The notes under the pieces: model-generated
Databases searched by the model: none
Told to the model about the DNA's origin: nothing
Seen by the model: only the letters and a program-made list of their open reading frames with translations
Assembly (NCBI RefSeq): GCF_004217615.1
Contig: NZ_SHLD01000001.1
Coordinates: forward strand, 3,534,001 to 3,598,000
DNA length: 64,000 bases
From: Micromonospora kangleipakensis
GTDB taxonomy: Bacteria > Actinomycetota > Actinomycetes > Mycobacteriales > Micromonosporaceae
Direction: 5' to 3'
Translations under genes and position numbers: made by a program
Shown: positions 25,641 through 34,648 of the stretch, piece by piece
Position numbering within the stretch: the first letter of the stretch is position 1
Layout: every line of letters starts with the position of its first letter

Positions 25641-27271
25641 GCTCAACACACACAACCGCTTCCGCAGCACGAGGGGATGCACAGATGCCACAGGAACCTT
25701 ACGACGTCGCCGTCGTCGGCGGCGGCCCCAGCGGCCTAACTGCTGCCGCGCTGCTGGCCCGACAGGGATGGAAGGTCGTCGTCTTCGAGAAGCACTCGGG
25801 GCGCTACGGGCTGCCGCGTGCCGGCCACGTCGATCACGAGGTCTTGCGCATTCTGCAGGGCGTCGAGGCGCATCAGCCGGTCATCGACGACGAGTTCGTT
25901 CAGACCACGTACGAGTGGCGCAACGGATCTGGACAGACCTTGCTTCGCTTCGACTTCGGCGGGGTGAGCGTGTCGGGCTTCAAGCCCGACACGATGATGT
26001 ACCAGCCGGTGCTCGAGGACGCGCTGTATGACAGTCTCGCCGTTGCCGACACGGCGACGGTCCTGCACTCCAGCACCGTGACCGCGGTCGAACAGGAAGA
26101 CGAAGGCGTGAGGATCACGGTCGCCGACACCGTTTACTCGCCAGCGGGCGAGCCGGAGCCGGGGCAACGCAGCCGCACCTACTCCGCCAAGTTCGTCATC
26201 GCTGCCGACGGCGCTCGAAGTCAGATCCGCGATGAGGTGCTGCGTACCGGGCGGGTCGACAAGGGCTTTAATGAGGAGTGGCTCGACGTTGACGTACGCA
26301 TCCTGCGTCCGCTTCCCGAAGGGATTGACGGGCAGTGGTGCGACCCCGCCCGGCCGATGTACATAGGCGCCCTCGGCAAGCGATACCACCGTTTCGAGTG
26401 CGCCCTGCTCCCTGGCGAGACCGCGGAGCAGGCGTTGCGACCCGAGATGGCGTGGGAGGTGATGGGCACCTACGGCGTGGGGCCCGACGACGTCGAGATC
26501 GTTCGCCAGATCGTCTACACCTTCGAGGCGCGGCTCGCCGACGTGTGGCGGACGGAGCGGGTGTTCCTTCTCGGCGACGCGGCTCATACCATGCCACCCT
26601 TCATGGGCCAAGGCCTGTGCTCGGGCATCCGGGACGCCTCCAATCTCGCCTGGAAGCTGGACTTGGTGATGCGGGGGGCAGCCGAGCCGAGCCTGCTCGA
26701 CACCTACCAGCAGGAGAGGTACCCGCACGTCGAGCACTGGATCGACACGTCGATCACTGTCGGCTCAATCTCGCAAGTGCTCGACCCGGAGATCGCCGCA
26801 GCCCGCGACGCACAGCTGCTCGCCGGGGAACTCCCGCCGCTGCCGCCACCCCCGCGGCTGATCAGCGGTGCTCTGAGCTGTGACGGGTCCGGCCTATCCC
26901 GGCCACCCGTGGGCGAGCTGTTTCCCCAGGCCGAGGTCAACGTGGGGGATCGGAGCGGGCTGCTCCACGATGTGGTCGGCCATGGCTTCCTCCTGGTCAG
27001 CGCGGGAGGACCGCCAAACCTCGACGACGCAGCCCGAGCAGTCCTGCAGACGTTGTGTGCCCGCGTACTCGTCCTCGGCGACGGAACAGACGGCACCGTC
27101 CGGGACGAGACCGGCCGGATACGGGCATTCTTCGCCGACAATCAGATCTCGGCTGCTCTGGTACGCCCCGACTACTACGTCTCGTCGGCAGCGACGACGA
27201 TGGACTGCGCTTCAGACGCGGTGCGTGAGGTGGCGGCACCGCTGAGTCTGAGGGTGGGCGCGCGGGCATGA
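25637..27271 (+). CDS. FAD-dependent aromatic monooxygenase, MhpA-like
   Basis: This 544-residue class A flavoprotein hydroxylase has FAD-binding GGGPSGLTAAALLARQGW, the DG motif IAADGARSQIR and GDAAHTMPPFMGQGLCSGIRD. An extra 16-residue leader precedes a second Met at residue 17 (MPQEPYDVAVVGG), which may be the true start. It resembles the enzyme at 15242 but is clearly diverged, so it probably acts on a related aromatic. It is translationally coupled to the SDR that follows. Confidence 0.9.
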   Translation: MSSTHTTASAARGDAQMPQEPYDVAVVGGGPSGLTAAALLARQGWKVVVFEKHSGRYGLPRAGHVDHEVLRILQGVEAHQPVIDDEFVQTTYEWRNGSGQTLLRFDFGGVSVSGFKPDTMMYQPVLEDALYDSLAVADTATVLHSSTVTAVEQEDEGVRITVADTVYSPAGEPEPGQRSRTYSAKFVIAADGARSQIRDEVLRTGRVDKGFNEEWLDVDVRILRPLPEGIDGQWCDPARPMYIGALGKRYHRFECALLPGETAEQALRPEMAWEVMGTYGVGPDDVEIVRQIVYTFEARLADVWRTERVFLLGDAAHTMPPFMGQGLCSGIRDASNLAWKLDLVMRGAAEPSLLDTYQQERYPHVEHWIDTSITVGSISQVLDPEIAAARDAQLLAGELPPLPPPPRLISGALSCDGSGLSRPPVGELFPQAEVNVGDRSGLLHDVVGHGFLLVSAGGPPNLDDAARAVLQTLCARVLVLGDGTDGTVRDETGRIRAFFADNQISAALVRPDYYVSSAATTMDCASDAVREVAAPLSLRVGARA

Positions 27272-28077
27272 CGGACCAAGGGCACCACGGTGGCCGACTC
27301 GCGGGCAGCACCGTCGTCGTCGTCGGCGCCAGCCGGGGCATCGGTCGCTCAATCGCGCTCTCGTTCGCACGTTGCGGCGCCAAGCTCGTGCTGGCGTCGC
27401 GATCTTCCGACGAACTCGCCAGTGTGGTTGAGGACGTACGCCACCTCGGCGCAGAGGCGCTTGGAGTCCCCGCGGATGTGAGTCAGGAGTCATCCGTCGC
27501 CCAGTTGCGCGAGCGTGCATTGGAGTGGAGTGATGGCGCCTGCGACGCTGCCGTCATCTGCGCCGGCATCCCGGGGCCGACCCTGCCACTGTGGGAGCAG
27601 GATCTGGCGCAGTGGGAACACACTCTGCGCATCAACCTGACAGGTGTGTTCCTGTGCTGCCGCGCATTCATTCCAGCGATGGTGGCCCACGGCTCTGGCA
27701 GCGTCACCGTGATCGGGTCGGCGACTGGCAAGGCACCTTTGCACGGGCGCACGCCGTACGCTGCAAGCAAGGCTGGCCTGATCGGGCTGGTACGCACTCT
27801 GGCGCTGGAGGTCGGACCAAGCGGCGTACGGGTGAATCTGGTCTCACCCGGGGCCGTGGTCGGTGAGCGGATCGAAGGGATCATCGCCGCTCAGGCCACA
27901 GCCCTCGGTCAGACCCCAGAGCAGGTGCGCGAAGGCGTGTTGCGACGCACTCCTTTGCGACGATTAGTCGAGCCCGACGATGTCGCGGACGCCGTCTTGT
28001 TCCTCAGCTCGCCAGCAAGCGCCTGCATCACTGGCGAGGACCTGAACGTCTCCGCAGGCTACGTGACCCATGGTTGA
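27268..28077 (+). CDS. Short-chain dehydrogenase/reductase (classical)
   Basis: This 269-residue SDR has GASRGIGRS at the cofactor site, CAGIPG in place of NNAG, the catalytic Ser in VTVIGSATGK, YAASKAGL with the Tyr/Lys pair, and a C-terminal TGEDLNVSAGY. It is coupled upstream by ATGA to the monooxygenase, and its last codons overlap the start of a broken ligase gene. It is probably a step that oxidises or reduces an alcohol/ketone intermediate. Confidence 0.9.
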   Translation: MTDQGHHGGRLAGSTVVVVGASRGIGRSIALSFARCGAKLVLASRSSDELASVVEDVRHLGAEALGVPADVSQESSVAQLRERALEWSDGACDAAVICAGIPGPTLPLWEQDLAQWEHTLRINLTGVFLCCRAFIPAMVAHGSGSVTVIGSATGKAPLHGRTPYAASKAGLIGLVRTLALEVGPSGVRVNLVSPGAVVGERIEGIIAAQATALGQTPEQVREGVLRRTPLRRLVEPDDVADAVLFLSSPASACITGEDLNVSAGYVTHG

Positions 28078-28904
28078 AGCCCACGTCGACAAGCGTTACA
28101 ACGTCGCGCAACAGATCGCCCACCAGGCGGCTCGTCGGCCGGACCGCGTGGCCGTGCGGGCTGGTGCCCGGACGATGACGTTTGGTGAGCTCGACCTGGC
28201 CAGCTCCCGGGTCGCAACAGAAGCTGCGTCGTCAGGGGGTCGTGCCCGGAGACCGGGTGGCTCTTCTTCTCTCAAATCAAATCGGGTTCCCGGTGGCCTA
28301 CAATGCAGTGCTCCGTGCGGGCGCGATCGTCGTGCCGACGACCCCATGCTGAAGCGACATGAACTGGAGCACCAGCTCGCGGACAGCCAAGCCGCCGTGA
28401 TCGTCACGATGGGCTCCCTGGCCGAGGAGGCGGCGCCAGCGGCAGCCGGGGCCGGAGCTCGCCTGGTCCTTCTCGAATCACTTCTCACTGCGCTGGCGGA
28501 CGGCGGGGTGACATCCGAAGCGCCGGTCGGCGTCGCAGCCGGCGCGGCTGCGGTCGTGATCTACACCTCCGGGACCGCCGGCCGCCCCAAGGGGCGCCGT
28601 CCTGAGTCACACCAACGTGAGCGCCGCGGCGACGGCACACCGCGATCTGGCCCAGCTGGACGACGGGACTGTGTCCGTCGCAGCGCTCCCGCTGTTCCAC
28701 GTCTACGGCATGACCTGCGTCCTCAACAGCACCCTCTTCGCCGGTGGCTGCGTGACGATCGTCGAGCGCTTCGATCCGGACCTGGTCCTGGCGACCGTCG
28801 AGCGGTACCGAGCCAGGATCCTCGCCGGCGTGCCAACCATGTACAGCTCTCTGTTGCGCGCCCCGGAGCACAACAGGTTCGATACGACGAGTCTCAAGCA
28901 CTAG
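28070..28904 (+). pseudogene. AMP-forming acyl-CoA ligase, three frameshifts and 3' truncated
   Basis: The N-terminal part (NVAQQIAHQAARRPDRVAVR, MTFGELDLASS) is followed by a frameshift near 28215, then PGDRVALLLSNQIGFPVAYN in another frame and a return near 28345 (MLKRHELEHQLADSQ). The P-loop YTSGTAGRPKG is at about 28560. A third shift near 28600 leads to AALPLFHVYGMTCVLN and GVPTMYSSLL. A stop falls at 28902, next to an ISAs1-type IS, and the C-terminal half is absent. It is not functional as it stands. Confidence 0.85.
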
Positions 28905-28937
28905 GGCCCCGGAGTGTTCCGTGATTGTCCGTTTTGA

Positions 28938-30106
28938 TCATGGGATGCGGTGGAGGGTGAGGGCGGCTGCGGGGGTGGTGTGGGCGCGGCAGGCGCTGGC
29001 GGTGTTGGCCCAGCCGGTGAGGCGGAACGTGCCGCGGATGATGTCGCGGAGGGCGGCCATGACGGCGGGGGTGTGGTGGGTGCGGATCTGGCTGGCGTCT
29101 TCGCCGAAGGTCACGTCGCGTATCCAGTGCACGCTGTTCTCGATGGTCCAGTGTTCGCGGGCCCATGCGGCGACTTCTTCGGGTCGGGCCTGGTGGGTGG
29201 GCAGGTCCGTGATTGCGTAGACGACCTCGGTGGTCCACTTCTTCGTGCCTGTTGGCGGCGTCGGCGGCGGATCCGCACGACCTGGCGGGCATGGGGGAAC
29301 AGCAGATCATCCACGGTGACGAGCTGGACCTCGCGGATCTCTTCGCGGCCGTGGCCGCGGCCGGTCTGTCGGTGCAGGACGGGTACCTGTTTCCAAGGCA
29401 GCGCCCGCAGTGCGGCGGCGAGGGTGGGCTGGTTGTCTTTGACGGTGAACAGGTAGTGGGCGTGGCGTTGCTCGACGAGGTAGACGGCGTGGGCGCGTTG
29501 CGCGTGCGGCGCATCCACGGTGATCACCGAGCCGGTGAGGTCGGTGTCACCGATCTGGTCCAGCAGGGGCGCGAACTCGGGAATCTCGTTGGTCTTCGCG
29601 CCGATCTGGCGGGCCGCGAGGGTGACCGCGTCGGCGTGACGCACGGCGGACAAGATGAATACCTGGCTGCCGTCGGGGCGTTTGGCGCCGCGTAGACACT
29701 TGCCGTCCACGGCGATGGCGGGGCGGCGCGGAGGGTCGGCGGCAACGGCGCGGTGAGCACGGCGTTGCTCCCGCTCCGCCACACCGTCGGGCGTCAGCGG
29801 GGCGGGTCCGGGTCTGGCGAGGGTGGCCAGGTACCCGAATCCGACGGCGGTCAGATCAGTCGGATCGACTCCGCTGTAGGCGTCGCGCAGGGTCCGCTCG
29901 TCCGGGACCCGGTAGCGGCCAGTGAACGGATTGAATGGGCAGCCCAGCCGGCGAAGTTCCCGCTGGTCACAACGGCGAACCCACTTCGCGATCGCGGTCA
30001 GAGAGTTATGGCCGACCGCGCTCATCGCGCAGACACCAATCGCGAGCAGGGTCGCCAACGCGTACCGCACGCCACGCGGGTCACGAGGGTCAGTCACCCC
30101 CGCCAA
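28938..30106 (-). pseudogene. ISAs1-type transposase, frameshifted
   Basis: The N-terminal part has DPRDPRGVRYALATLLAIG, AIAVDGKCLRGAKRPDGSQV, VITVDAPHAQRAHAVYL and HYLFTVKDNQPTL, all typical of H-repeat/ISAs1 transposases. After QVVRIRRRRRQ (about 29250) the frame changes. The expected C-terminus (TGTKKWTTEVV, VHWIRDVTFGEDASQIRTHH, VMAALRDIIRGTFRLTGWAN) continues in another frame to 28938. Either a one-base indel has inactivated it or the sequence has an error. Clear terminal inverted repeats were not found, so I give only the gene. Confidence 0.85.
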
Positions 30107-30192
30107 CCGGTCGAGCAGCCCCTTCGGCAGTGGCCGACCCAGGTGCCGCGGAGACAGCCGCGGCGCGACCCTGGCTTGGCTACCGCCGTCCG

Positions 30193-30303
30193 TTTGACGA
30201 CGATTGGGCCGAGCAGGTCGTCAACGACGTCCGGGAGCTTACCGGACTGTTCCGGGCTGCGGCGGCCGCCCGCGAGGCGGTCATCCTGAAGATCGTGGCG
30301 TGA
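30193..30303 (+). pseudogene. Unidentified C-terminal gene fragment next to the IS
   Basis: An open stretch ending FDDDWAEQVVNDVRELTGL then FRAAAAAREAVILKIVA and TGA is codon-biased like a real gene. It has no start of its own and lies at the far side of the ISAs1 element. It is probably the 3' end of a gene cut by the IS. I do not recognise the family. It overlaps the 3' end of the convergent GntR gene by 23 bases. Confidence 0.35.
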
Positions 30304-31102
30304 CTGCTGCCTGGTGAAGGCCTGGAGTCAGCTGTGACGGCGCATCTTCTCGGTGACCCGACGGGGCAACCCCTCGGGCCCGTCGAGCCTGACGTTGATC
30401 AACGTGTGCATCTGTACGGCCGATGAGGGCGGCCGGATCGAACTCCATGACGATCGCGCGGGTGCGATCCACATGCGCTTCGAACAGCGCTACCGCGCGC
30501 TCCGCGTCGTGTGCCAGTGCGGCGTCGAGCAACTCCCGGTGCTCACCCGCGACGTCGCGCTTGATTTCCCGGCTGCCCTGCGTCGACCAGGCACGATAGA
30601 GTTCCGCAGCGTCGGAGAGCCGGGTGCAGATGCCGAGCAGCACGGCGTTGCCGCAGGCCTCGATCAGCTTGTGGTGGAAGGCCAGATGGGCCCGAGCCCA
30701 CTCCTCGTTGCGGACGAGCGGATTCTCGGACTGCACCATGGGCAGGACGTCCATGCGGTGATGGGCGGCGAGCACCTCGGACTGCCAGGCGACGCCGCCC
30801 CGCTCGATCGACAGTCGCAGCGCCACACCTTCGTTGATTTTTCGAGCCAGGGTGAGGTTGTTGAGCGCCTCGAGCGACAGCGACGTGACGTGGAATCCGC
30901 GGTTTCGGTCGACGCGCACCAGATCCCGGGCCGCCAGCAGGCTGAGGGCCTCGCGGATGACGCTGAGGCTGACGTCGAAACTCCCGCTCAGTTCCGCCGC
31001 CTTGAGCCGCTCGCCGGGTGCCAGCCGGCGGTTGAGGATGTCGAGGCGGAGCCGTTCGTAAATGCTCACGGCCAAGCTCTCGCCGCCCGCTCTCTTCGCC
31101 AT
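30281..31102 (-). CDS. GntR-family regulator, FadR/FCD type
   Basis: This 273-residue regulator has HTH LRLDILNRRLAPGERLKAAE and FDVSLSVIREALSLLAARDL. The FCD domain has LARKINEGVALRLSIERG, ARAHLAFHHKLIEACGNAVL and EHRELLDAALAHD. It is a close paralogue of the regulator at 11375. The extra ~35-residue Arg/Pro-rich C-terminal tail runs into rearranged DNA and may not be native. It is divergent from the MFS/monooxygenase operon, with a paired TCGA site in between. Confidence 0.9.
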   Translation of the reverse strand: MAKRAGGESLAVSIYERLRLDILNRRLAPGERLKAAELSGSFDVSLSVIREALSLLAARDLVRVDRNRGFHVTSLSLEALNNLTLARKINEGVALRLSIERGGVAWQSEVLAAHHRMDVLPMVQSENPLVRNEEWARAHLAFHHKLIEACGNAVLLGICTRLSDAAELYRAWSTQGSREIKRDVAGEHRELLDAALAHDAERAVALFEAHVDRTRAIVMEFDPAALIGRTDAHVDQRQARRARGVAPSGHREDAPSQLTPGLHQAAVTPRSSG

Positions 31103-31129
31103 CGCCGCACCCTAGCACTGCTCTGAGCA

Positions 31130-31158
31130 AAGTCGATCCTGCTATTGACAATCGAATC
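31130..31158. promoter_or_regulatory. Paired TCGA-core operator candidate, site 4
   Basis: AAGTCGAT at 31130-31137 and AATCGAATC at 31150-31158 carry TCGA cores at 31133 and 31152, 19 bp apart. The site starts 28 bases before the GntR start codon on the minus strand, so it could mediate autoregulation and control of the rightward operon. Confidence 0.55.
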
Positions 31159-31594
31159 TACCCGGCTAACGATGAGCCGCATCGTTTCGTGGAGGTTACA
31201 AGTGCGCATGCGAACGGCCGGGAAGCTTTGCGCTCCTACCGGGTTGCGCCCGGGCTCGACCTCGAGAGACAGAGTGACGACGCCTCCCGGCCGCTCGTGT
31301 TCTTCTCGATGGCCCGGCTCACGATGTGGGGACCGGGTCATGGGCGAGCACCCGGTCGTGGGTTGCAGTAGACGACGTCAGCAGATGCAGGCCTGACGAC
31401 AAGGTCCGATCAACCAGGGCGGCCAGCGAGGAAGGCCCTGATAACACTCACCGACATCACGGGGGATACGACGGCGTCACCGCCGACAACTGACCGACCG
31501 GATGCCGCTCGCTACCACGACGGGCGTACGCCCCCGCAGGTGCCGGGTGCCCGGTCTCACCACTCTCCTACGCAGCGGACGAAGGAGTCCGACC
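31159..31594. other. 436-bp leader region, no supported gene
   Basis: This stretch lies between the GntR operator and the MFS start. A short frame from about 31189 (EALRSYRVAPGLDLERQSDD, ending at 31371) has mild coding character and could be a gene remnant, but I cannot assign it. The only clear signal is the AAGGAG Shine-Dalgarno at the 3' edge. A long leader or an excised gene are both possible. Confidence 0.4.
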
Positions 31595-32845
31595 ATGGCT
31601 GATCCCGCCCCAACCGCTCGCCGCTCACACATCGTTCTGTTGCTCGGCTTCATCGTCATGCTCGTCGACGGATACGACCTGTTCGTCCTCGGCACTGTTG
31701 GACCCAGCCTGCTCGCTTACCAGCCCTGGGGCGCGACACCCGCAACCCTCGGACTGCTCGGCAGTGTCACAGCCCTCGGCATGCCGTTCGGTGCGATCGC
31801 GGCCGGCTGGGCCAGCGACGTCTGGGGCCGACGCGTACCCCTGGCTGTCTGCCTCGGCTGGATCTCACTCTGGATGCTGTTGAGCGCGTTCGTACCCACC
31901 CTCGGGTTGTTCGTCGCGACCCGGGCCGCGACCGGGATCGGGCTCGGCGCACTCGTACCCGTCGTGGTGGCGTTGGTCGCCGATGCCGCGCCACCGCGGC
32001 GACGCAGCCTTTTCGTCGGGATCACCCTAACCGGGATCGCCTTCGGCGGTTTCGCGACCGCGCTCCTGGGCCGCGCCCTGCTGCCACACCTGCAATTCCA
32101 GCGGCTGTTCCTCGTCGGCGGGGTATCACTGCTGATCGTCCCGCTGGTCTGGTGGCTCGTGGGCCGCAAGGTGCCACAGCCCGATCCCGAGGCCGCGGCT
32201 GCACCGGTGTTCACACAGAACAAGAACAAGGCAGGGCAGCTGTTCCAGCCAGGCTACGGCATGGCGACAGTGCTGTTCTGGTTCGCGACCTTCATCGGCC
32301 TGCTGCTGTCCTACGGGGCGAGCAACTGGCTGCCCACCCTCATGGTCAACGCTGGATACGACCTCAGCTCAGCTCTCGAATTCACCATGACCTACACCCT
32401 CGGCGCCATCGTCGGAACCGTGGTGGTCACCCTGATCGCCGATCGTGGCTTCCTGAAGCCGACCACGGTCGGGTGCTTCCTCCTCGCCGCGGTGGCGATG
32501 CTCGTCCTCAGCACCCCGCAGCCACGATGGCTGCTGCTGGCGATGTCTGCCCTCGCCGGACTCGGCACGCTCGGCACCCAGAACCTCATCAACGGCTACG
32601 TCGCGCAGTTCTACCCGCCGCAGCTGCGAAGCACCGCACTCGGGTTCAGCCTGGGCATCGGGCGGCTCGGGGCGATCGCAGGCCCCAGCTACCTCGCGGC
32701 CGTCACGATCCTGATCACTGTCCCCGACGCCGGCTTCTACGCCTTCATCGTCCCGGCGGTCATCGGGGCCCTCACGATCGCCATCCTGCCCGCCCCGTCG
32801 AGGGTGCACGCGACGACGACAAACCCTGTGGAGGTATCGGCATGA
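31595..32845 (+). CDS. MFS transporter, aromatic acid:H+ symporter (AAHS)-like
   Basis: This 416-residue permease has about 12 hydrophobic segments. The first helix contains DGYDLFVLGTVGPSL; DGYD/DGFD here is the AAHS hallmark of PcaK/BenK-type proteins. The loop 2-3 motif is GWASDVWGRRVPL. GAAAGW-like glycine patterns and R.A.TG.GLGALVPV follow. The ATG at 31595 has GAAGGAG at ideal spacing. It overlaps the next monooxygenase gene as ATGA, suggesting it imports that enzyme's aromatic substrate. Confidence 0.9.
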   Translation: MADPAPTARRSHIVLLLGFIVMLVDGYDLFVLGTVGPSLLAYQPWGATPATLGLLGSVTALGMPFGAIAAGWASDVWGRRVPLAVCLGWISLWMLLSAFVPTLGLFVATRAATGIGLGALVPVVVALVADAAPPRRRSLFVGITLTGIAFGGFATALLGRALLPHLQFQRLFLVGGVSLLIVPLVWWLVGRKVPQPDPEAAAAPVFTQNKNKAGQLFQPGYGMATVLFWFATFIGLLLSYGASNWLPTLMVNAGYDLSSALEFTMTYTLGAIVGTVVVTLIADRGFLKPTTVGCFLLAAVAMLVLSTPQPRWLLLAMSALAGLGTLGTQNLINGYVAQFYPPQLRSTALGFSLGIGRLGAIAGPSYLAAVTILITVPDAGFYAFIVPAVIGALTIAILPAPSRVHATTTNPVEVSA

Positions 32846-34524
32846 GCAGCACCCGCGTACCCGAAGAGACCGATGTTGTCATCGTCGGCGCTGGGCCGGT
32901 CGGCTTGACACTGGCCCACGAGCTGGGCGCCCGCGGAATCCGCTGCGTACTGCTCGAACCCCGCCAGACACCGGACCGCAACTCGCCCCGGTGCAAGCAG
33001 GTCAACCCTCGCTCCATGGAAATCTTCCGTAGGCTCGGGATCGCTGAGGACATCCGGCGTCACTCCCGATTGCCGTTCGGCTGGTCTGACCGCGCGGTAT
33101 TCGCCACCAGCCTCACGGGACACCAAATCGAGCGCTTCGACCAGGTCTTCGCGCTCTCCGACGTGCCGCGCTCCGAGCTGGTCGAGCCGGCGCAGTGGTT
33201 CGGTCAAGACCAGCTGGAGGAGGCGCTACGCGCCTCGCTGCAGCGCCGCAAGACGGTGACCGCCCGCTGGGGAGCCGCACTGACCGACATCGAGCAGGAC
33301 GCCGACGGCGTCACCGCGATCGCCACTGATCCGGACGGCAGCGAAATACGGATCAGGAGCCGCTACCTTGCAGCAGCCGACGGCTCACGCAGCACCGTCC
33401 GGCGTCTCCTCGGGATCGAACTGTCCGGGCGCGGCCACGAGATGCGGTTCATTCAGACGATCTTCCGGGCACCCGGGCTGAGTGCAGCCCACCCACACGG
33501 GCCAGCGGTGCAGTACTGGATCGTCAACAACAAAGTCAGCGGCCTGATGGGGACTTTGGACACAGCGGACACGTGGTGGGCCAACATGCCCAGCGCCCGG
33601 GCCGACGTCTCTGCGGAGTGGTTGCGAGAAGCGATCGCCACGCTGATCGGCACGGACTATCCGATGACGATACTGGCGAGTGACCCGTGGTCACCCCGCA
33701 TGCTCGTCGCAGACCGCTACCGTGCCGGGCGCTGCTTCCTGCTCGGCGACGCCGCCCACCTCAACCCCCCGTTCGGCGGCTTCGGCGCCAACCTCGGCAT
33801 CGGCGACGCCGCCGACCTTGGCTGGAAGCTCGCCGCCGCCATCACCGGTTGGGCTGGCCCGGACCTACTCGACTCCTATGAAACCGAACGCCGTCCGATG
33901 GCCCATCGCGCGATCGCCGAGGCCGAGCGGAACATGAAGGTACTCCCTCCTGATCTCGTCCAACCCGAGCTCGATGACGACGGACCCGCCGGCCAGCGAG
34001 CGCGCGCAAACGCGGCCGCAGCAATACGGCGGTCCAAGACCGCCGAGATGTACACGCTCGGGTTCGTCCTCGGCGCGCGCTACCGCGAATCACCAATCGT
34101 CATCGACGAGGACGGGCCCGCACCCGAGTCCACCACGTCGCACTACCAGCCCTCCGCTGCGCCGGGCGCACGGCTCCCCCACCTGTGGCTAGGACCCGGT
34201 CGCTCCCTCTTCGACGAACTTGGCCCCGGGTTCACCCTCATCGAGCTGGGGAGTCCGGCGGGCCCGGAATGGGAGACCGCAGCCGACGAACGAGGCATGC
34301 CCCTGACCCGGCTGCACCTACACCGCCCTGACCTGCGCGACGTCGTCGGCGCCGACCTCCTCCTCGTACGGCCCGACCAGCACGTCGCCTGGCGGGGCAC
34401 CGGCGACAGCGCCGACGTCGCGACGATCCTTGATCAAGTGCGCGGTTACCCCCGCCCTACCACCTCCGGCGACGGTCGCACGCCTGACCCGTCCACCTCG
34501 CGGCAAGCACTGGCGGCATGGTGA
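32842..34524 (+). CDS. FAD-dependent aromatic/phenolic monooxygenase
   Basis: This 560-residue class A flavoprotein hydroxylase has FAD motif GAGPVGLTLAHELGARGI, R/NSPRCKQVNPRSMEIFRRLG, DG motif AAADGSRSTVRRLLGI, and GDAAHLNPPFGGFGANLGIGD. The thioredoxin-like C-terminal domain is intact (ELGPGFTLIELG ... VRPDQHVAWRG). It is more like PheA/MhpA/tetracenomycin-type hydroxylases than the other two in the window. It is translationally coupled to the AAHS transporter. Confidence 0.9.
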   Translation: MSSTRVPEETDVVIVGAGPVGLTLAHELGARGIRCVLLEPRQTPDRNSPRCKQVNPRSMEIFRRLGIAEDIRRHSRLPFGWSDRAVFATSLTGHQIERFDQVFALSDVPRSELVEPAQWFGQDQLEEALRASLQRRKTVTARWGAALTDIEQDADGVTAIATDPDGSEIRIRSRYLAAADGSRSTVRRLLGIELSGRGHEMRFIQTIFRAPGLSAAHPHGPAVQYWIVNNKVSGLMGTLDTADTWWANMPSARADVSAEWLREAIATLIGTDYPMTILASDPWSPRMLVADRYRAGRCFLLGDAAHLNPPFGGFGANLGIGDAADLGWKLAAAITGWAGPDLLDSYETERRPMAHRAIAEAERNMKVLPPDLVQPELDDDGPAGQRARANAAAAIRRSKTAEMYTLGFVLGARYRESPIVIDEDGPAPESTTSHYQPSAAPGARLPHLWLGPGRSLFDELGPGFTLIELGSPAGPEWETAADERGMPLTRLHLHRPDLRDVVGADLLLVRPDQHVAWRGTGDSADVATILDQVRGYPRPTTSGDGRTPDPSTSRQALAAW

Positions 34525-34648
34525 TCATGCGGAGGTCGAGTCCGGGCACGGCAAGCGGCCGTGTCCCGGGGTCGGTCAGGCGTCGACCCGTTACGAGGCC
34601 GGCGCTGCGAGACATCTGTCGCGTCGACGTCTGGAAGGAAAGTCACCC

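Noticed and set aside
34576..34605. A near-match to the 24706 site (GTCGA followed by GTTACGAGG)
   Set aside because: It has only one TCGA core and no second half-site at 18-19 bp, so it does not meet the operator pattern.
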